NCBI RefSeq assembly: GCF_014648495.1
Contig: NZ_BMRF01000012.1
Location: 151,730-215,729, forward strand
DNA length: 64,000 nt
Origin: Actinomadura cremea
GTDB taxonomy: Bacteria > Actinomycetota > Actinomycetes > Streptosporangiales > Streptosporangiaceae
Direction of reading: 5' to 3'
Shown piece by piece: positions 7,742 through 15,756 of this stretch. The stretch's first letter is position 1. Every line of letters begins with the position of its first letter. The notes under the pieces were generated by a model. That model was not told where the DNA came from, did no database searches, and saw nothing but the letters and a program-made list of their open reading frames with translations. A program made the position numbers and the translations under genes.

Positions 7742-8230
7742 CTAGGCCGATACTTGGTCGCTATCTCCTGGTACATCACGAAGCCGGGTAGCATTGAGGC
7801 AGGACTGAAGGTCGGAGAGACCGTGGAGCAGAGCGACGCGGCCGGAAGTCGACATCTGAGCCACGAGGGTCGCCAGCAGGCGCCGGCGCTGGCAGGCGAT
7901 CTGATGGAGAAGTTGCTGCCCGTGGTGTGTGAGGAACAGCGTCGTCCTGCGACGGTCGACGGTCGGGGTCTCCTTCGTGACGAGGTCGGCCGCCTGGAGC
8001 CGATCGCACAGGCGCGACACCGACGAGGGCGCCGCGGCCAGGGCGTCGGCGAGTTCGTTGAGGGTCAGCCCCGCCTGCCGGTCGATGGCGCGGAGGCAGT
8101 CGAACTGGGAGCTCGAGGTGAACGGTGCGGCGTCCGCGCGCACCTTCTCCCACAGGCTCGCGAGATGTTCGGTGGCCAGCATGACTTCGACGGTGATGGC
8201 CTCCGGCGCCGCATCCTCAAGGCCGGTCAT
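7742..8230 (-). CDS. MarR-family transcriptional regulator (second of adjacent pair)
   Basis: The product has about 162 residues. A helix-turn-helix (LTLNELADALAAAPSSVSRL) and wing (KETPTVDRRRTTLFLTHHG) lie at residues about 55-110, with dimerisation helices at the ends. It is transcribed away from the divergent PP2C-like gene at 8332, so the 101-bp gap is a shared control region and the regulator could control its neighbour. It is paralogous in layout to the protein encoded at 7125-7610, but the two differ clearly in sequence. ATG 8230 is preceded by GGGGAG. Confidence 0.85.
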   Translation of the reverse strand: MTGLEDAAPEAITVEVMLATEHLASLWEKVRADAAPFTSSSQFDCLRAIDRQAGLTLNELADALAAAPSSVSRLCDRLQAADLVTKETPTVDRRRTTLFLTHHGQQLLHQIACQRRRLLATLVAQMSTSGRVALLHGLSDLQSCLNATRLRDVPGDSDQVSA

Positions 8231-8331
8231 CGCTCCCCTGCACCCCCACCGTCGCCGATCGATGGACGTGCGCGTACCCCTCACGGAGGGTTCCATGCGG
8301 GATGGCTGAGAGCGACCGAGATGGAGGTGCG

Positions 8332-9504
8332 ATGAGCTTGTCGCATCGACCCGCTCTGGTGGAACGCACGATCCGAGCCGCTCCGGCGCATTCGGTGCCC
8401 GAGGCCCTGGAGAAGGCGCTGCGGGAGCACCTGCCCGGCGTCCTGGACGTCCGGCTGATGCTGGCCGACTACCACCTGAGCGTCCTCCTGCTTCCCGGCG
8501 ACGAGCCGGAGGACACGGCTCTGCAGATCCATGGAACCCCGGCCGGCCAGGCGTTCATCTCGCGCCGCCCGGTCGTGGTCGAGGTGAACGACCGGGCGGG
8601 CGGGCCCGCGTGGCAGATCTTCACCCCGGTCTCGGCTCGCGGCGAGCGGCTGGGCGTGCTCGGCGTGCTCACCGCGCTTCCCGACCCGGACGAGCTGGTC
8701 GAGGAACTGGTCGAGATCTCCGAACTGACCGGCACCGCGCTGAAGGTCGCGTGGAACCACACCGATCGCTACGAACGCGTGCGGCGCAGGCGCCGGCTCA
8801 CGCTGGCCGCCGAACTGCAGTGGCAGCTGCTGCCCGGACAGGGATGCGCCGGAGACGAGTTCAGCCTCGCGGGACACTTGGAACCCGCCTATTCCATCGG
8901 CGGCGACAACTTCGACTGGTGCACCGAACGGGACTACCTGACGCTGACCGTGACCAACGGTTTCGGCACCGGCATCCAGGCGGCGTTGCTGACCTCGTTG
9001 ACCGTGGGAGCGTTGCGGAACGCGCGGCGGTCGGGCGGTGATGTGGTGGAGCAGGCAAGCCTGGCCGGCGAGATCGTCAACGCACGCTACCGGGGTGTGG
9101 AGTTCACCGAGACGGTGATCATGCGCATCAGCCGGGCCGATGGCCTGGTATCGGTCGTCGACGCGGGCTCCCCGCGAATCCTGCACATGCGCGGCGCGAA
9201 GGTGACCCCGATCGTCCTGGAAGCCCAGATGCCGCTGGGGATGTTCGGCGACACCGATTACAAGGTCCAGCAGTTCCAGCTCGAACCCGGTGACCGCGTG
9301 GTGGTGGTGAGCGACGGAGTGTTCTCGGCGACGTCCTCGGCGGGCGACGATTTCGGCACGTCGCTGCTGGAGAACGAGATCCGGCGCACGCGTCTCCAGG
9401 ACACCGCCGAGGTGCCCCTGTCCATCATCGCGGGCCTCATCGACCATCGCGAGGGCCGCGGTCTCGAGGACGACGCCGTCGTGCTCTGCCTCGACTGGTA
9501 CTAG
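8332..9504 (+). CDS. Divergent PP2C/SpoIIE-type phosphatase-like protein
   Basis: The product has 390 residues. The N-terminal part (1-130) looks like a degenerate sensor domain, and a coiled segment precedes a SpoIIE-like domain (about 165-390). The first motif is GGDNFDW and the late motifs VVVSDGVFS and LEDDAVVLC are kept. The usual GDVSGKG motif is replaced by VTNGFGTGIQAALL, so one conserved metal-binding Asp is missing. Either activity is altered or this is a pseudophosphatase. GGAGG before ATG 8332 fixes the start. It diverges from the second MarR gene. Confidence 0.82.
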   Translation: MSLSHRPALVERTIRAAPAHSVPEALEKALREHLPGVLDVRLMLADYHLSVLLLPGDEPEDTALQIHGTPAGQAFISRRPVVVEVNDRAGGPAWQIFTPVSARGERLGVLGVLTALPDPDELVEELVEISELTGTALKVAWNHTDRYERVRRRRRLTLAAELQWQLLPGQGCAGDEFSLAGHLEPAYSIGGDNFDWCTERDYLTLTVTNGFGTGIQAALLTSLTVGALRNARRSGGDVVEQASLAGEIVNARYRGVEFTETVIMRISRADGLVSVVDAGSPRILHMRGAKVTPIVLEAQMPLGMFGDTDYKVQQFQLEPGDRVVVVSDGVFSATSSAGDDFGTSLLENEIRRTRLQDTAEVPLSIIAGLIDHREGRGLEDDAVVLCLDWY

Positions 9505-9522
9505 CCGGCCGGGCCGCCGGCT
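9503..9522. terminator. Short hairpin between convergent genes
   Basis: AGCCGGC (9503-9509) and GCCGGCT (9516-9522) form a 7-bp stem with a 6-nt loop that overlaps both facing stop codons. There is no T tract. It could serve both genes, but the stem is short. Confidence 0.35.
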
Positions 9523-9767
9523 CAGGACGGTTCGGCGTCGCCGGGGGACTCGTCCGCGATCGGGTACTCGACGAGCGCGAGCACGCGGCTGGACATGAAC
9601 CGGGCCGTGCGGACGGCCGTGCCCGTGCGGGTGACCTCGCTGACCTCCACGACGCCCCGGCGGGTCGCGATCTCGACGCGCCGCCCGGCGCGGGTCGCCG
9701 CGACCTCGTACGTCCGCGTTCCCTCGCCCCCGGCGTCGATCACGATCTCCACCCTGTCGCCCTTCAT
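9522..9767 (-). CDS. Hypothetical protein, 81 residues
   Basis: A small protein rich in beta-prone, alternating charged and hydrophobic residues (VEIVIDAGGEGTRTYEVAAT, VEVSEVTRTG). No domain is recognised, and there is no membrane segment or signal peptide. GGAGG lies about 10 nt before the ATG. Codons are GC-rich at third positions, as in the neighbours, so it is probably a real gene. It faces the PP2C-like gene and is upstream, on the same strand, of nothing that suggests a role. Confidence 0.6.
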   Translation of the reverse strand: MKGDRVEIVIDAGGEGTRTYEVAATRAGRRVEIATRRGVVEVSEVTRTGTAVRTARFMSSRVLALVEYPIADESPGDAEPS

Positions 9768-9870
9768 CGGCGCCCCACCTCCGCGATCGTCGAACGTATA
9801 TTCGACTTATACCCGCGACAGGCGTCCGCGAACCCTCCGCAGGGCCACCGAAACACCAGAAAAGCGCAGG

Positions 9871-10650
9871 TCAGCGCAGAAGATTCACGATCGCGACGAG
9901 GCCCACGACCACGATCACGCCGCGCAGCACGGGCGGCGGGATGCGGCGCCCGACCTTGGCGCCCAGCAGCCCGCCGACGGTGGAGCCGAGCGCGATCATC
10001 AGCACCGCCCACCAGTCGATGACGGTGTCGGAGACGATCGACAGCGCGATGAACAGCACCGCCGCCGACCCGTTCACCACCGCCGACAGGACGTTCTTCG
10101 CCGCGTTGAGGCGCTGCAGGTCGTCGGCCAGCACGATGCCGAGGATCGCGATCAGGATGATGCCCTGCGCCGCGCCGAAGTAGCCGCCGTACATGCCCGC
10201 GAACAGCACCGCGACCCACAGCAGCGGCCCGCCGTCCGGGCGGCGGTCGGCGTCGCCCGGCTCGCGGCGGCGCTTCACCCACGCCTGCAGCCGGGGCTGC
10301 ACCACCACCAGGACCAGCGCGATCGCGATCAGCGCGACCACGATCACCTGGAACGCCTCGGCGGGCAGGCCCAGCAGCAGCAGCGCGCCGATCAGGGCGC
10401 CGGTCAGGGACGCGCTGCCCAGCCGCAGCAGCCGTCCGCGCTGCCCCTTGAGCTCCGCGCGGTACCCGTAGGCGCCCGTCGCCGAGCCCGGCACGAGCCC
10501 GATGTTGTTGGAGACGTTCGCGACCACCGGCGGGAACCCGAGGGTCACCAGCGTCGGGAAGGTGATCAGCGACCCGGACCCGACGACCGTGTTGATGCCT
10601 CCGGCGGCGACTCCGGCCGCGAACACCGCGGCCGCCTCCAGCAGGTTCAA
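9871..10650 (-). CDS. TauE/SafE-family sulfite or organic-anion exporter
   Basis: The 259-residue product is almost entirely hydrophobic, with about eight membrane helices. The family signature GGINTVVGSGSLITFPTLV is near the N-terminus, and a related repeat, GGYFGAAQGIILIAILG, lies in the second half, as expected for the duplicated TauE fold. The family exports small organic anions or sulfite; the substrate here is not determined. The start is taken as TTG 10650 with GGAACGG upstream. Confidence 0.85.
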   Translation of the reverse strand: MNLLEAAAVFAAGVAAGGINTVVGSGSLITFPTLVTLGFPPVVANVSNNIGLVPGSATGAYGYRAELKGQRGRLLRLGSASLTGALIGALLLLGLPAEAFQVIVVALIAIALVLVVVQPRLQAWVKRRREPGDADRRPDGGPLLWVAVLFAGMYGGYFGAAQGIILIAILGIVLADDLQRLNAAKNVLSAVVNGSAAVLFIALSIVSDTVIDWWAVLMIALGSTVGGLLGAKVGRRIPPPVLRGVIVVVGLVAIVNLLR

Positions 10651-10789
10651 ATCCGTTCCATCCCAGTGCTCGGCGATCCCACGCGGCCACGATCGTAGGG
10701 ACGCCCCGGCTCAGCGCCCCGCACCGGGTCCCCCGCAACAGGACACGACCGACACCACGGACAGACGTCCACGGACCGGACGGGACGTC

Positions 10790-11578
10790 TCAGCGCGCGG
10801 CCCGCGCGTACCAGCGGCCGTCGCGGCGCTCCACGGCGAGCGGCAGCCCGAAGCAGTTCGACAGGTGCTCGGTGGTGAACACCTCGTCGACCTTGCCGCG
10901 CGCGATGATCTCGCCGCGGCGGAGCAGCAGCGCGTGCGTGAACCCGTCGGGCACCTCTTCGAGGTGGTGCGTCACCATCGCCATCGTGGGCGCCGCCGGG
11001 TCGTCGGCGAGGCCGCCGAGCCGGGCGACGAGGTCCTCGCGCCCGCCGAGATCGAGGCCCGCGGCGGGCTCGTCCAGCAGCAGCAGTTCCGGGTCGGGCA
11101 TCAGGGCGCGGGCGATCTGCACGCGCTTGCGCTCGCCCTCCGACAGGGTGTCGAACCGGCGCCGCAGCAGGTCGGCGCAGCCGAGCGCCTCCAGCAGCGC
11201 GACGGCCCGGCTGACGTCGGTGCTGTCGTACTCCTCCTGCCACCGCCCGAGGATCGCGTACGAGGCGGTCAGCACCAGGTCGACGACCGTCTCACCGGAC
11301 GGGACCTTCTCCGCCAGCGCCGTGCTCGCGAACCCGATCCGGGTGCGCAGCTCGAACACGTCGGTGCGGCCGAGCCGCTCCTCCAGGATGTCGACCGTGC
11401 CGTCGCTCGGATGCAGCAGCGCCGCCGCGATCTGCAGCAGCGTCGTCTTGCCCGCGCCGTTCGGGCCGAGGATCACCCACCGTTCGCCCTCGCCCACGTT
11501 CCATGTCACATCGCGAAGGAGGGTCGCCCCCTCGCGCCTGACCCCGACTCCTCGGAGTTGAAGTACCTCGCCGGTCAT
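10790..11578 (-). CDS. ABC transporter ATP-binding protein
   Basis: The 262-residue product is a single nucleotide-binding domain. Walker A GPNGAGKTTLL is near residue 36, the signature LSEGERKRVQIARAL near residue 135, Walker B LLLLDEPAAGLDLG near residue 160, and the switch His follows in MVTHHLEEV. No permease gene adjoins it. It resembles stand-alone YlmA-type ATPases, so the partner must be encoded elsewhere or the protein has a non-transport role. Confidence 0.87.
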   Translation of the reverse strand: MTGEVLQLRGVGVRREGATLLRDVTWNVGEGERWVILGPNGAGKTTLLQIAAALLHPSDGTVDILEERLGRTDVFELRTRIGFASTALAEKVPSGETVVDLVLTASYAILGRWQEEYDSTDVSRAVALLEALGCADLLRRRFDTLSEGERKRVQIARALMPDPELLLLDEPAAGLDLGGREDLVARLGGLADDPAAPTMAMVTHHLEEVPDGFTHALLLRRGEIIARGKVDEVFTTEHLSNCFGLPLAVERRDGRWYARAAR

Positions 11579-11741
11579 CGCGCGCCTTCGTCCCCTATCC
11601 GGTGATCCCGTTTCCCGCTCAAGAACCTATGCGATCCTCCGGGCCGGCGTGGCCCCGGGTTTCACACAGTCTTGGGGAACGTCACGCGGACGGGGGCCGG
11701 ACCCGACCGCCGGACGAGCCGGAGGCGGGGGGACGGGCCCG

Positions 11742-12245
11742 TCACCTGCTGTCGCGCCTGCCCTGCCGCCTCGCCCCCTTGGCCCGGGACGCCGCGGCCT
11801 GCTGCCGGCCCGCCGCGCCCGTGCCGGACGGACGGCGCCGCGGGGTGGTCTGCGCGGTCATCCGCCGGGCGTCGGGGGGCGCGGTCCCGGGGGCGGGCGC
11901 GCGATCTGGGCTCGCGTCGGCGATGCGCCGCGCCTTCAGCTCACCGGCGCTGCGCCGCGCGGCGCGGGCCAGGTGCCAGCTCACGCGGGCCAGCGCGTCC
12001 TCGAAGACCTCGGCCCGCTGCGCGTTGCGCTGGTTCTTCGGCCGTGCGACACCGCGCCCGCCGTACTCCTCGACCCGTGCGCCGGCCGTGCGCCGGTACA
12101 GCTTCGCGTACTTGTTCCGGGCGCGCCGGACCCGCTCGTGCAGGTCGACGAGCCCGTCCTCGTCCAGCGTCGCGAGTTCGCCGCCGTCGGCCTCCCGGAC
12201 GAGTGCCAGTTCGTCCTCGTTCAGCGAGTTCAGCAGGGCCCGCAT
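11742..12245 (-). CDS. Hypothetical protein with basic disordered tail
   Basis: The product has 167 residues. Residues 1-100 are helical and charged (MRALLNSLNEDELALVREAD; LDEDGLVDLHERVRRARNKY). Residues about 100-167 are an Ala/Arg/Pro-rich, probably disordered tail. No membrane segment is seen. GAAGGAGG precedes the ATG by 7-8 nt. The basic tail could bind nucleic acid, but this is only suggested by composition. Family not recognised. Confidence 0.65.
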   Translation of the reverse strand: MRALLNSLNEDELALVREADGGELATLDEDGLVDLHERVRRARNKYAKLYRRTAGARVEEYGGRGVARPKNQRNAQRAEVFEDALARVSWHLARAARRSAGELKARRIADASPDRAPAPGTAPPDARRMTAQTTPRRRPSGTGAAGRQQAAASRAKGARRQGRRDSR

Positions 12246-12437
12246 GGGCGACCTCCTTCGATCATGTGCGATGGGTCTGCCCGACGCGCCTGCACGACAA
12301 TGCCGTCAAAACGGATAAATGCCCATCCGCATGGACGGGCTTGACCCGGCGACCGCCGCGGGCGCGGTCCCCCGGATCGATGGCAGCCGCGACGGGAGAC
12401 CTGCCTTACGTCCGGTGGCACGGGCCGGGGGAACGCT

Positions 12438-12443
12438 TATGGT
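12438..12443 (+). promoter_or_regulatory. -10 element of a leaderless transcript
   Basis: TATGGT lies 7 nt upstream of the ATG at 12451. The spacing matches the other leaderless starts in this window. It suggests that transcription begins at the leader ORF rather than at the main gene. Confidence 0.45.
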
Positions 12444-12450
12444 GGATCGC

Positions 12451-12483
12451 ATGCCCATTGGGACGTGTTGGGAACGACAATGA
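12451..12483 (+). CDS. 10-codon leader ORF coupled to the downstream gene
   Basis: ATG 12451 opens a reading frame encoding MPIGTCWERQ that ends in TGA at 12481-12483. The stop overlaps the ATG of the next gene (12480) in an ATGA junction. The -10 TATGGT sits 7 nt upstream, so ribosomes may start here on a leaderless mRNA and reach the main gene by termination-reinitiation. The main gene has no good Shine-Dalgarno site, which supports this reading. The peptide may itself be regulatory (it contains Cys and Trp), but that is speculative. Confidence 0.4.
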   Translation: MPIGTCWERQ

Positions 12484-13235
12484 TCAAGGACGTATCGACC
12501 GCACTGGTGGCGTGGGGCAACGCCTGGCTGACCGGCAACATCGGCCTCGACGAGGCGGTGGACGCGGTGGAGAAGGCCGCGGGACCGCAGATCCTCGGCG
12601 GCGAACCGGCCGAGGTGACGCTCCGCCGCGGCCTCGGCGACCTGCGCATCGGCGGCCTGACCGCGTTCCGGCTGGCGCTCCCCGCCGCCGGCGACCCGCT
12701 CGGACTCACCGGCCCGCCCGACTTCAACCGCGCCGCGATCGACGCGGAGGCCGCGGTGGTCGCCGTGCTCGGCGACCGGGCGATCGGGCTCGTCCCCAGC
12801 GAGGACCGGCGCGGCTCCTCCTACGTCGGCGTGCGCTGGACGACGCTGGACGCGTCGGCGAACCTGCCGGACGTCCCGTCCCTCGCGGAGGCCGACCACC
12901 GGCTCACCCTCGCGATGCGCGACGCGACCGAGGCGCTGCTGACCGTGGACGACTTCGCGGGCGTCCCCCCGGAGATCGGCGACGCGCTCGTCGCCCTGCG
13001 CGACCCCGGACGCGGCGACCACCCGCTCGCCCCCGGCTACCCGCAGCGCGCGCACCGGGTCGCCGCCCTCGCCGGACGGCTGTCCCTCGTCGTCGACCTG
13101 GCCCGCCGGATGGACGAGCGCGGCCTCAGCGCCGACCAGATGCACCGCCGCGGCGACGCGCTCCGGCTGCTCGACCGGGCCGTCCGGCGGGCGCTGGTGG
13201 CCGCGTGCAACAGCGCGTTCGACCCCGTCCCGTAA
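12480..13235 (+). CDS. Hypothetical protein, 251 residues
   Basis: A soluble alpha/beta protein with no recognised catalytic motif. Features include a segment GLTAFRLALPAAGDPLGLTG near residue 60, a predicted strand AAVVAVLGDRAIGLVPSED, and a C-terminal helical part. I recall similar uncharacterised proteins in actinomycetes. ATG 12480 is preceded only by weak GGGA and overlaps the stop of a 10-codon leader ORF (12451-12483). GTG 12465 in the same frame is a possible alternative start. It converges on the RDD gene across a hairpin. Confidence 0.72.
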   Translation: MIKDVSTALVAWGNAWLTGNIGLDEAVDAVEKAAGPQILGGEPAEVTLRRGLGDLRIGGLTAFRLALPAAGDPLGLTGPPDFNRAAIDAEAAVVAVLGDRAIGLVPSEDRRGSSYVGVRWTTLDASANLPDVPSLAEADHRLTLAMRDATEALLTVDDFAGVPPEIGDALVALRDPGRGDHPLAPGYPQRAHRVAALAGRLSLVVDLARRMDERGLSADQMHRRGDALRLLDRAVRRALVAACNSAFDPVP

Positions 13236-13294
13236 ACGCCCCCCGACGCCCCCGGACGCCCTCGGAACGGTCCCGGACCGGTCCCGGAAACGGA

Positions 13295-13325
13295 AACGGG
13301 ACGCCCCCGGTAGGGACGTCCCGTT
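13295..13325. terminator. Hairpin between convergent genes
   Basis: AACGGGACG (13295-13303) and CGTCCCGTT (13317-13325) form a 9-bp stem with a 13-nt loop. It lies between the genes ending at 13235 (plus) and 13349 (minus), and would serve either. No T tract is present. Confidence 0.5.
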
Positions 13326-13348
13326 CGCGAAGCGTCGACCTCGGCGCC

Positions 13349-14092
13349 TCAGTGGCGGACGACGACGGTGTTGCAGATCTTGTCGGCGAACGTCTGCTTG
13401 CGGTCGTCCCACAGCGGCCACAGCCAGCCGACGTAGCACGCGATGTTGTCGAGGAAGTGGCAGATCTTCCGCAGGAACGCCATGCCGAAGCCGATCGGCT
13501 GCCCCGTCTGCGCGCTCACGAGGCGGATGTTCATCTGCCGCTTGCCGATCGTCTGCCCGGTCGTGCCCTCCTGGTAGATGAGCCACAGGCCCGCCGCGAA
13601 CGCGGCGAGGTAACCCACGATGATCAGCAGGCCGCCGATCACCGCGCCGGCGTCGCCGGCGGCGGCGAGCGCCACGCCCACCAGGTAGAGCACCAGCAGC
13701 GGGGCACCGATGATCAGGCCGTCGATGATGTAGCCGCCGGCGCGCGAGCCCCACTCGGCGAGCTGGCCGCCGCCGGGGGTGCCGTAGTGGTGGTGGTGGA
13801 CCTCCGCGGCGGGCTGGCCGTAGCCGGCCTGCGGCTGCTGGCCGTAGCCGGGCTGCGGCTGGCCGTAGCCGGGCTGAGCGGCGGGCTGGCCGTAGCCGGG
13901 CTGGGCGGCGGGCTGGGCCGGCTGCTGACCGTACCCCGGCTGCGCCGGGGGCTGGCCGTAGCCGGGCTGGGCGGGGGGTTGGCCGTACCCGGGCTGGGGC
14001 TGGCCGTACCCGGGCTGCGGCTGCTGGCCGTATCCCGGCTGCTGCCCGTAGCCCGGCTGCTGCTGCCCGTACGGGTCGTAGGGGTTACCCAC
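13349..14092 (-). CDS. RDD-family membrane protein with PGYGQ-repeat N-terminus
   Basis: The product has 247 residues. Residues 1-95 are a low-complexity region built of PGYGQ units separated by QQ, QP or PAQ spacers, followed by a His tract (HHHH). Residues about 105-245 form an RDD domain with three to four membrane helices and the signature [18 protein letters not shown] proteins are membrane proteins with proposed transport roles. The disordered tail probably faces the cytoplasm. GTG 14092 has AAGGAG upstream. The DUF2752 gene lies 88 nt upstream on the same strand and probably shares the transcript. Confidence 0.88.
   Translation of the reverse strand: MGNPYDPYGQQQPGYGQQPGYGQQPQPGYGQPQPGYGQPPAQPGYGQPPAQPGYGQQPAQPAAQPGYGQPAAQPGYGQPQPGYGQQPQAGYGQPAAEVHHHHYGTPGGGQLAEWGSRAGGYIIDGLIIGAPLLVLYLVGVALAAAGDAGAVIGGLLIIVGYLAAFAAGLWLIYQEGTTGQTIGKRQMNIRLVSAQTGQPIGFGMAFLRKICHFLDNIACYVGWLWPLWDDRKQTFADKICNTVVVRH
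13795..14080. repeat. Tandem PGYGQ-coding repeats
   Basis: About a dozen imperfect 15-21 nt units encode PGYGQ with short Gln/Pro/Ala spacers inside the RDD gene. All units stay in frame, so copy number can change without breaking the protein. Confidence 0.8.
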
Positions 14093-14180
14093 ACTTGCTC
14101 CTTATTGATTGACCCTGTGGTTATGTGACGCCCGCCGGACCCGGTGGGCTCCGCAAGTCTGACCGAGGACCGACCCCGGC

Positions 14181-14630
14181 TCAAACCGGCAGAACATCGA
14201 ATCGGACGAGCTGCCACAGCTCCGACCCCACGAGGGCGATTCCGAGTACCCACGTGCGGGTTCTCGGCGCGAGTGCCCACCACCGTCGTCCCGCCCCCAG
14301 CGGCGCGACGGCGAAGCCGATCGCGCCCGTCAGGATCACCGGGTTCGCGAGCGCGGCGCGGGCCGGGTGGCCCGATCCCAGCTCGATGAACACGGTCGTC
14401 CCTCCGCAGAAGGGGCACGGAATGCCGGTGAGCGCCCGCAAGGGGCAGAGCACGCCGGGGTCGTTGACCCGGTGGATCCATGACGCGCCGACGGCCGCGA
14501 CGGCCATCGCCGCAACACGCAGCATCGTCCCCGCGGGGCCGTGCCGCGCTGCGGTGAGGGTCCGGCTGACGATTCCCCCGAGTGCACCTTGCGGTGCGCC
14601 GGTGACCGCCGCCCCGGGCGCTCCCCCCAA
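14181..14630 (-). CDS. DUF2752 membrane protein
   Basis: The 149-residue product has three or four hydrophobic helices and the family signature CPLRALTGIPCPFCGGT near residue 60, including the CxxC pair. Function is unknown for the family. The start is TTG 14630, supported by GGAGG 5-6 nt upstream. It is followed on the same strand by the RDD gene. A strong hairpin at 14880-14935 separates it from the upstream PP2C gene. Confidence 0.8.
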   Translation of the reverse strand: MGGAPGAAVTGAPQGALGGIVSRTLTAARHGPAGTMLRVAAMAVAAVGASWIHRVNDPGVLCPLRALTGIPCPFCGGTTVFIELGSGHPARAALANPVILTGAIGFAVAPLGAGRRWWALAPRTRTWVLGIALVGSELWQLVRFDVLPV

Positions 14631-14879
14631 CGGATCCTCCGAGTCGATGACATCAGGTGAGTGACCCGTATACAGGGTGCACCCAGAGGCAGGTCAAGCC
14701 CCGACCACGATCCGCGATTGGACCGTTACGCGGACCGCGCTCTCGACGCCTCTGGGCAAGAGTAGGACAAAACGCCATCTACGTGCGTGCTCTTTGCGGT
14801 TCCGCCGCGACATCGGGCCACGAGTTCGGGCCACGGCATCGGATCCCGGCTCCCGTCACGACCTCCGCCACGGGTGTTC
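14631..14879. other. Intergenic region upstream of the DUF2752 gene
   Basis: No coding sequence is seen in the 249 bases between the DUF2752 start and the PP2C terminator. It should contain the DUF2752-RDD promoter, but no clear -35/-10 pair stands out. Confidence 0.4.
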
Positions 14880-14935
14880 ATTGCGGCGTCTTGGCGTCAG
14901 GCCCCGTCGCGGGCCTGACGCCAAGACGCCGCAAT
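14880..14935 (-). terminator. Perfect 25-bp hairpin after the PP2C stop codon
   Basis: Positions 14880-14904 and 14911-14935 are exact reverse complements, with a 6-nt loop. The arm abuts the stop codon (14935-14937) of the minus-strand PP2C gene. There is no T tract, as in many actinobacterial intrinsic terminators. It also isolates the DUF2752-RDD operon from read-through. Confidence 0.8.
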
Positions 14936-15720
14936 CACGCGCTTCCCGCGGCGCCGACGGTGAGGGGGGCGTCCGGCTCGGTGACGTGCTCGGTCTCGAT
15001 CACGTCCGCGACGACCGCGGTGATGTTGTCCGGCCCGCCGTTCTCGCGGGCGAGCTCGATGAGCCGGTCGACGGAGCGCTGCGGGTCGGCCTCGGCCGAC
15101 AGCACCTCGTAGATCGTCTGCGCGTCGACCGGGCCGCTGAGACCGTCCGAGCACAGCAGGTACCGGTCGCCGAGCCGGGCCTCGCGCAGCCGCAGGTCGG
15201 GTTCGCGGTCGTCCCGGCCGTCCAGCACCCGGTACAGGACGTGCGAGAGCCGCGACGTCTCGGCCGGGTCGGGGGTCTGCCCCGACTGCTCGGCCTCCGC
15301 CTTGAGCAACTCGTCCATCGTGTGGTCCTGGGTCATCTGGAAGAGCTCGCCGTCGCGCAGCAGATAGCCGCGCGAGTCGCCGATGTGCGCGAGGGCGACC
15401 GACGACCCCGACCAGAGCATCGCGGTGAGCGTGGTGCCCATCCGGCTCAGATCGGGGCGTTCCTCCCGGACGATGCGGAGTTTCTCGTTGGCCTCGGCGA
15501 CGGCGCGTCCCAGCATGTCGACAAGGTCGTCACTGCGCGCATCGGCGTCGAGCGAGCGGAGCGACCCGATGACGGTCGAACTGGCGACCTCGCCACCGGC
15601 ATAGCCGCCCATTCCGTCCGCGACCGCGATCAACCGCGCACCGGCGTAACCCGAGTCCTCGTTGTTCTCTCGGTTGCACCCGATGTCGCTGCCTGCTGCG
15701 TACCTGATTGCTACGTTCAT
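14935..15720 (-). CDS. PP2C-family Ser/Thr protein phosphatase (PrpC/PstP-like)
   Basis: The 261-residue product is a soluble PPM phosphatase with all metal-ligand motifs: NNEDS near residue 20, VADGMGGYAGGE near 33, IGDSRGYLLRDG near 112, LCSDGLSG near 190 and GGPDNITAVV near 227. It lacks the C-terminal membrane and extracellular parts of M. tuberculosis PstP, so it is a cytosolic form. It is the last gene of a kinase-regulator-phosphatase operon, 36 nt after the response regulator. It probably removes phosphate from Ser/Thr kinase substrates; any link to the two-component pair is inferred from the operon only. Confidence 0.92.
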   Translation of the reverse strand: MNVAIRYAAGSDIGCNRENNEDSGYAGARLIAVADGMGGYAGGEVASSTVIGSLRSLDADARSDDLVDMLGRAVAEANEKLRIVREERPDLSRMGTTLTAMLWSGSSVALAHIGDSRGYLLRDGELFQMTQDHTMDELLKAEAEQSGQTPDPAETSRLSHVLYRVLDGRDDREPDLRLREARLGDRYLLCSDGLSGPVDAQTIYEVLSAEADPQRSVDRLIELARENGGPDNITAVVADVIETEHVTEPDAPLTVGAAGSA

Positions 15721-15756
15721 ACCAGTTTCGATGACGATCCTGTCAGAGGAGTTGTA

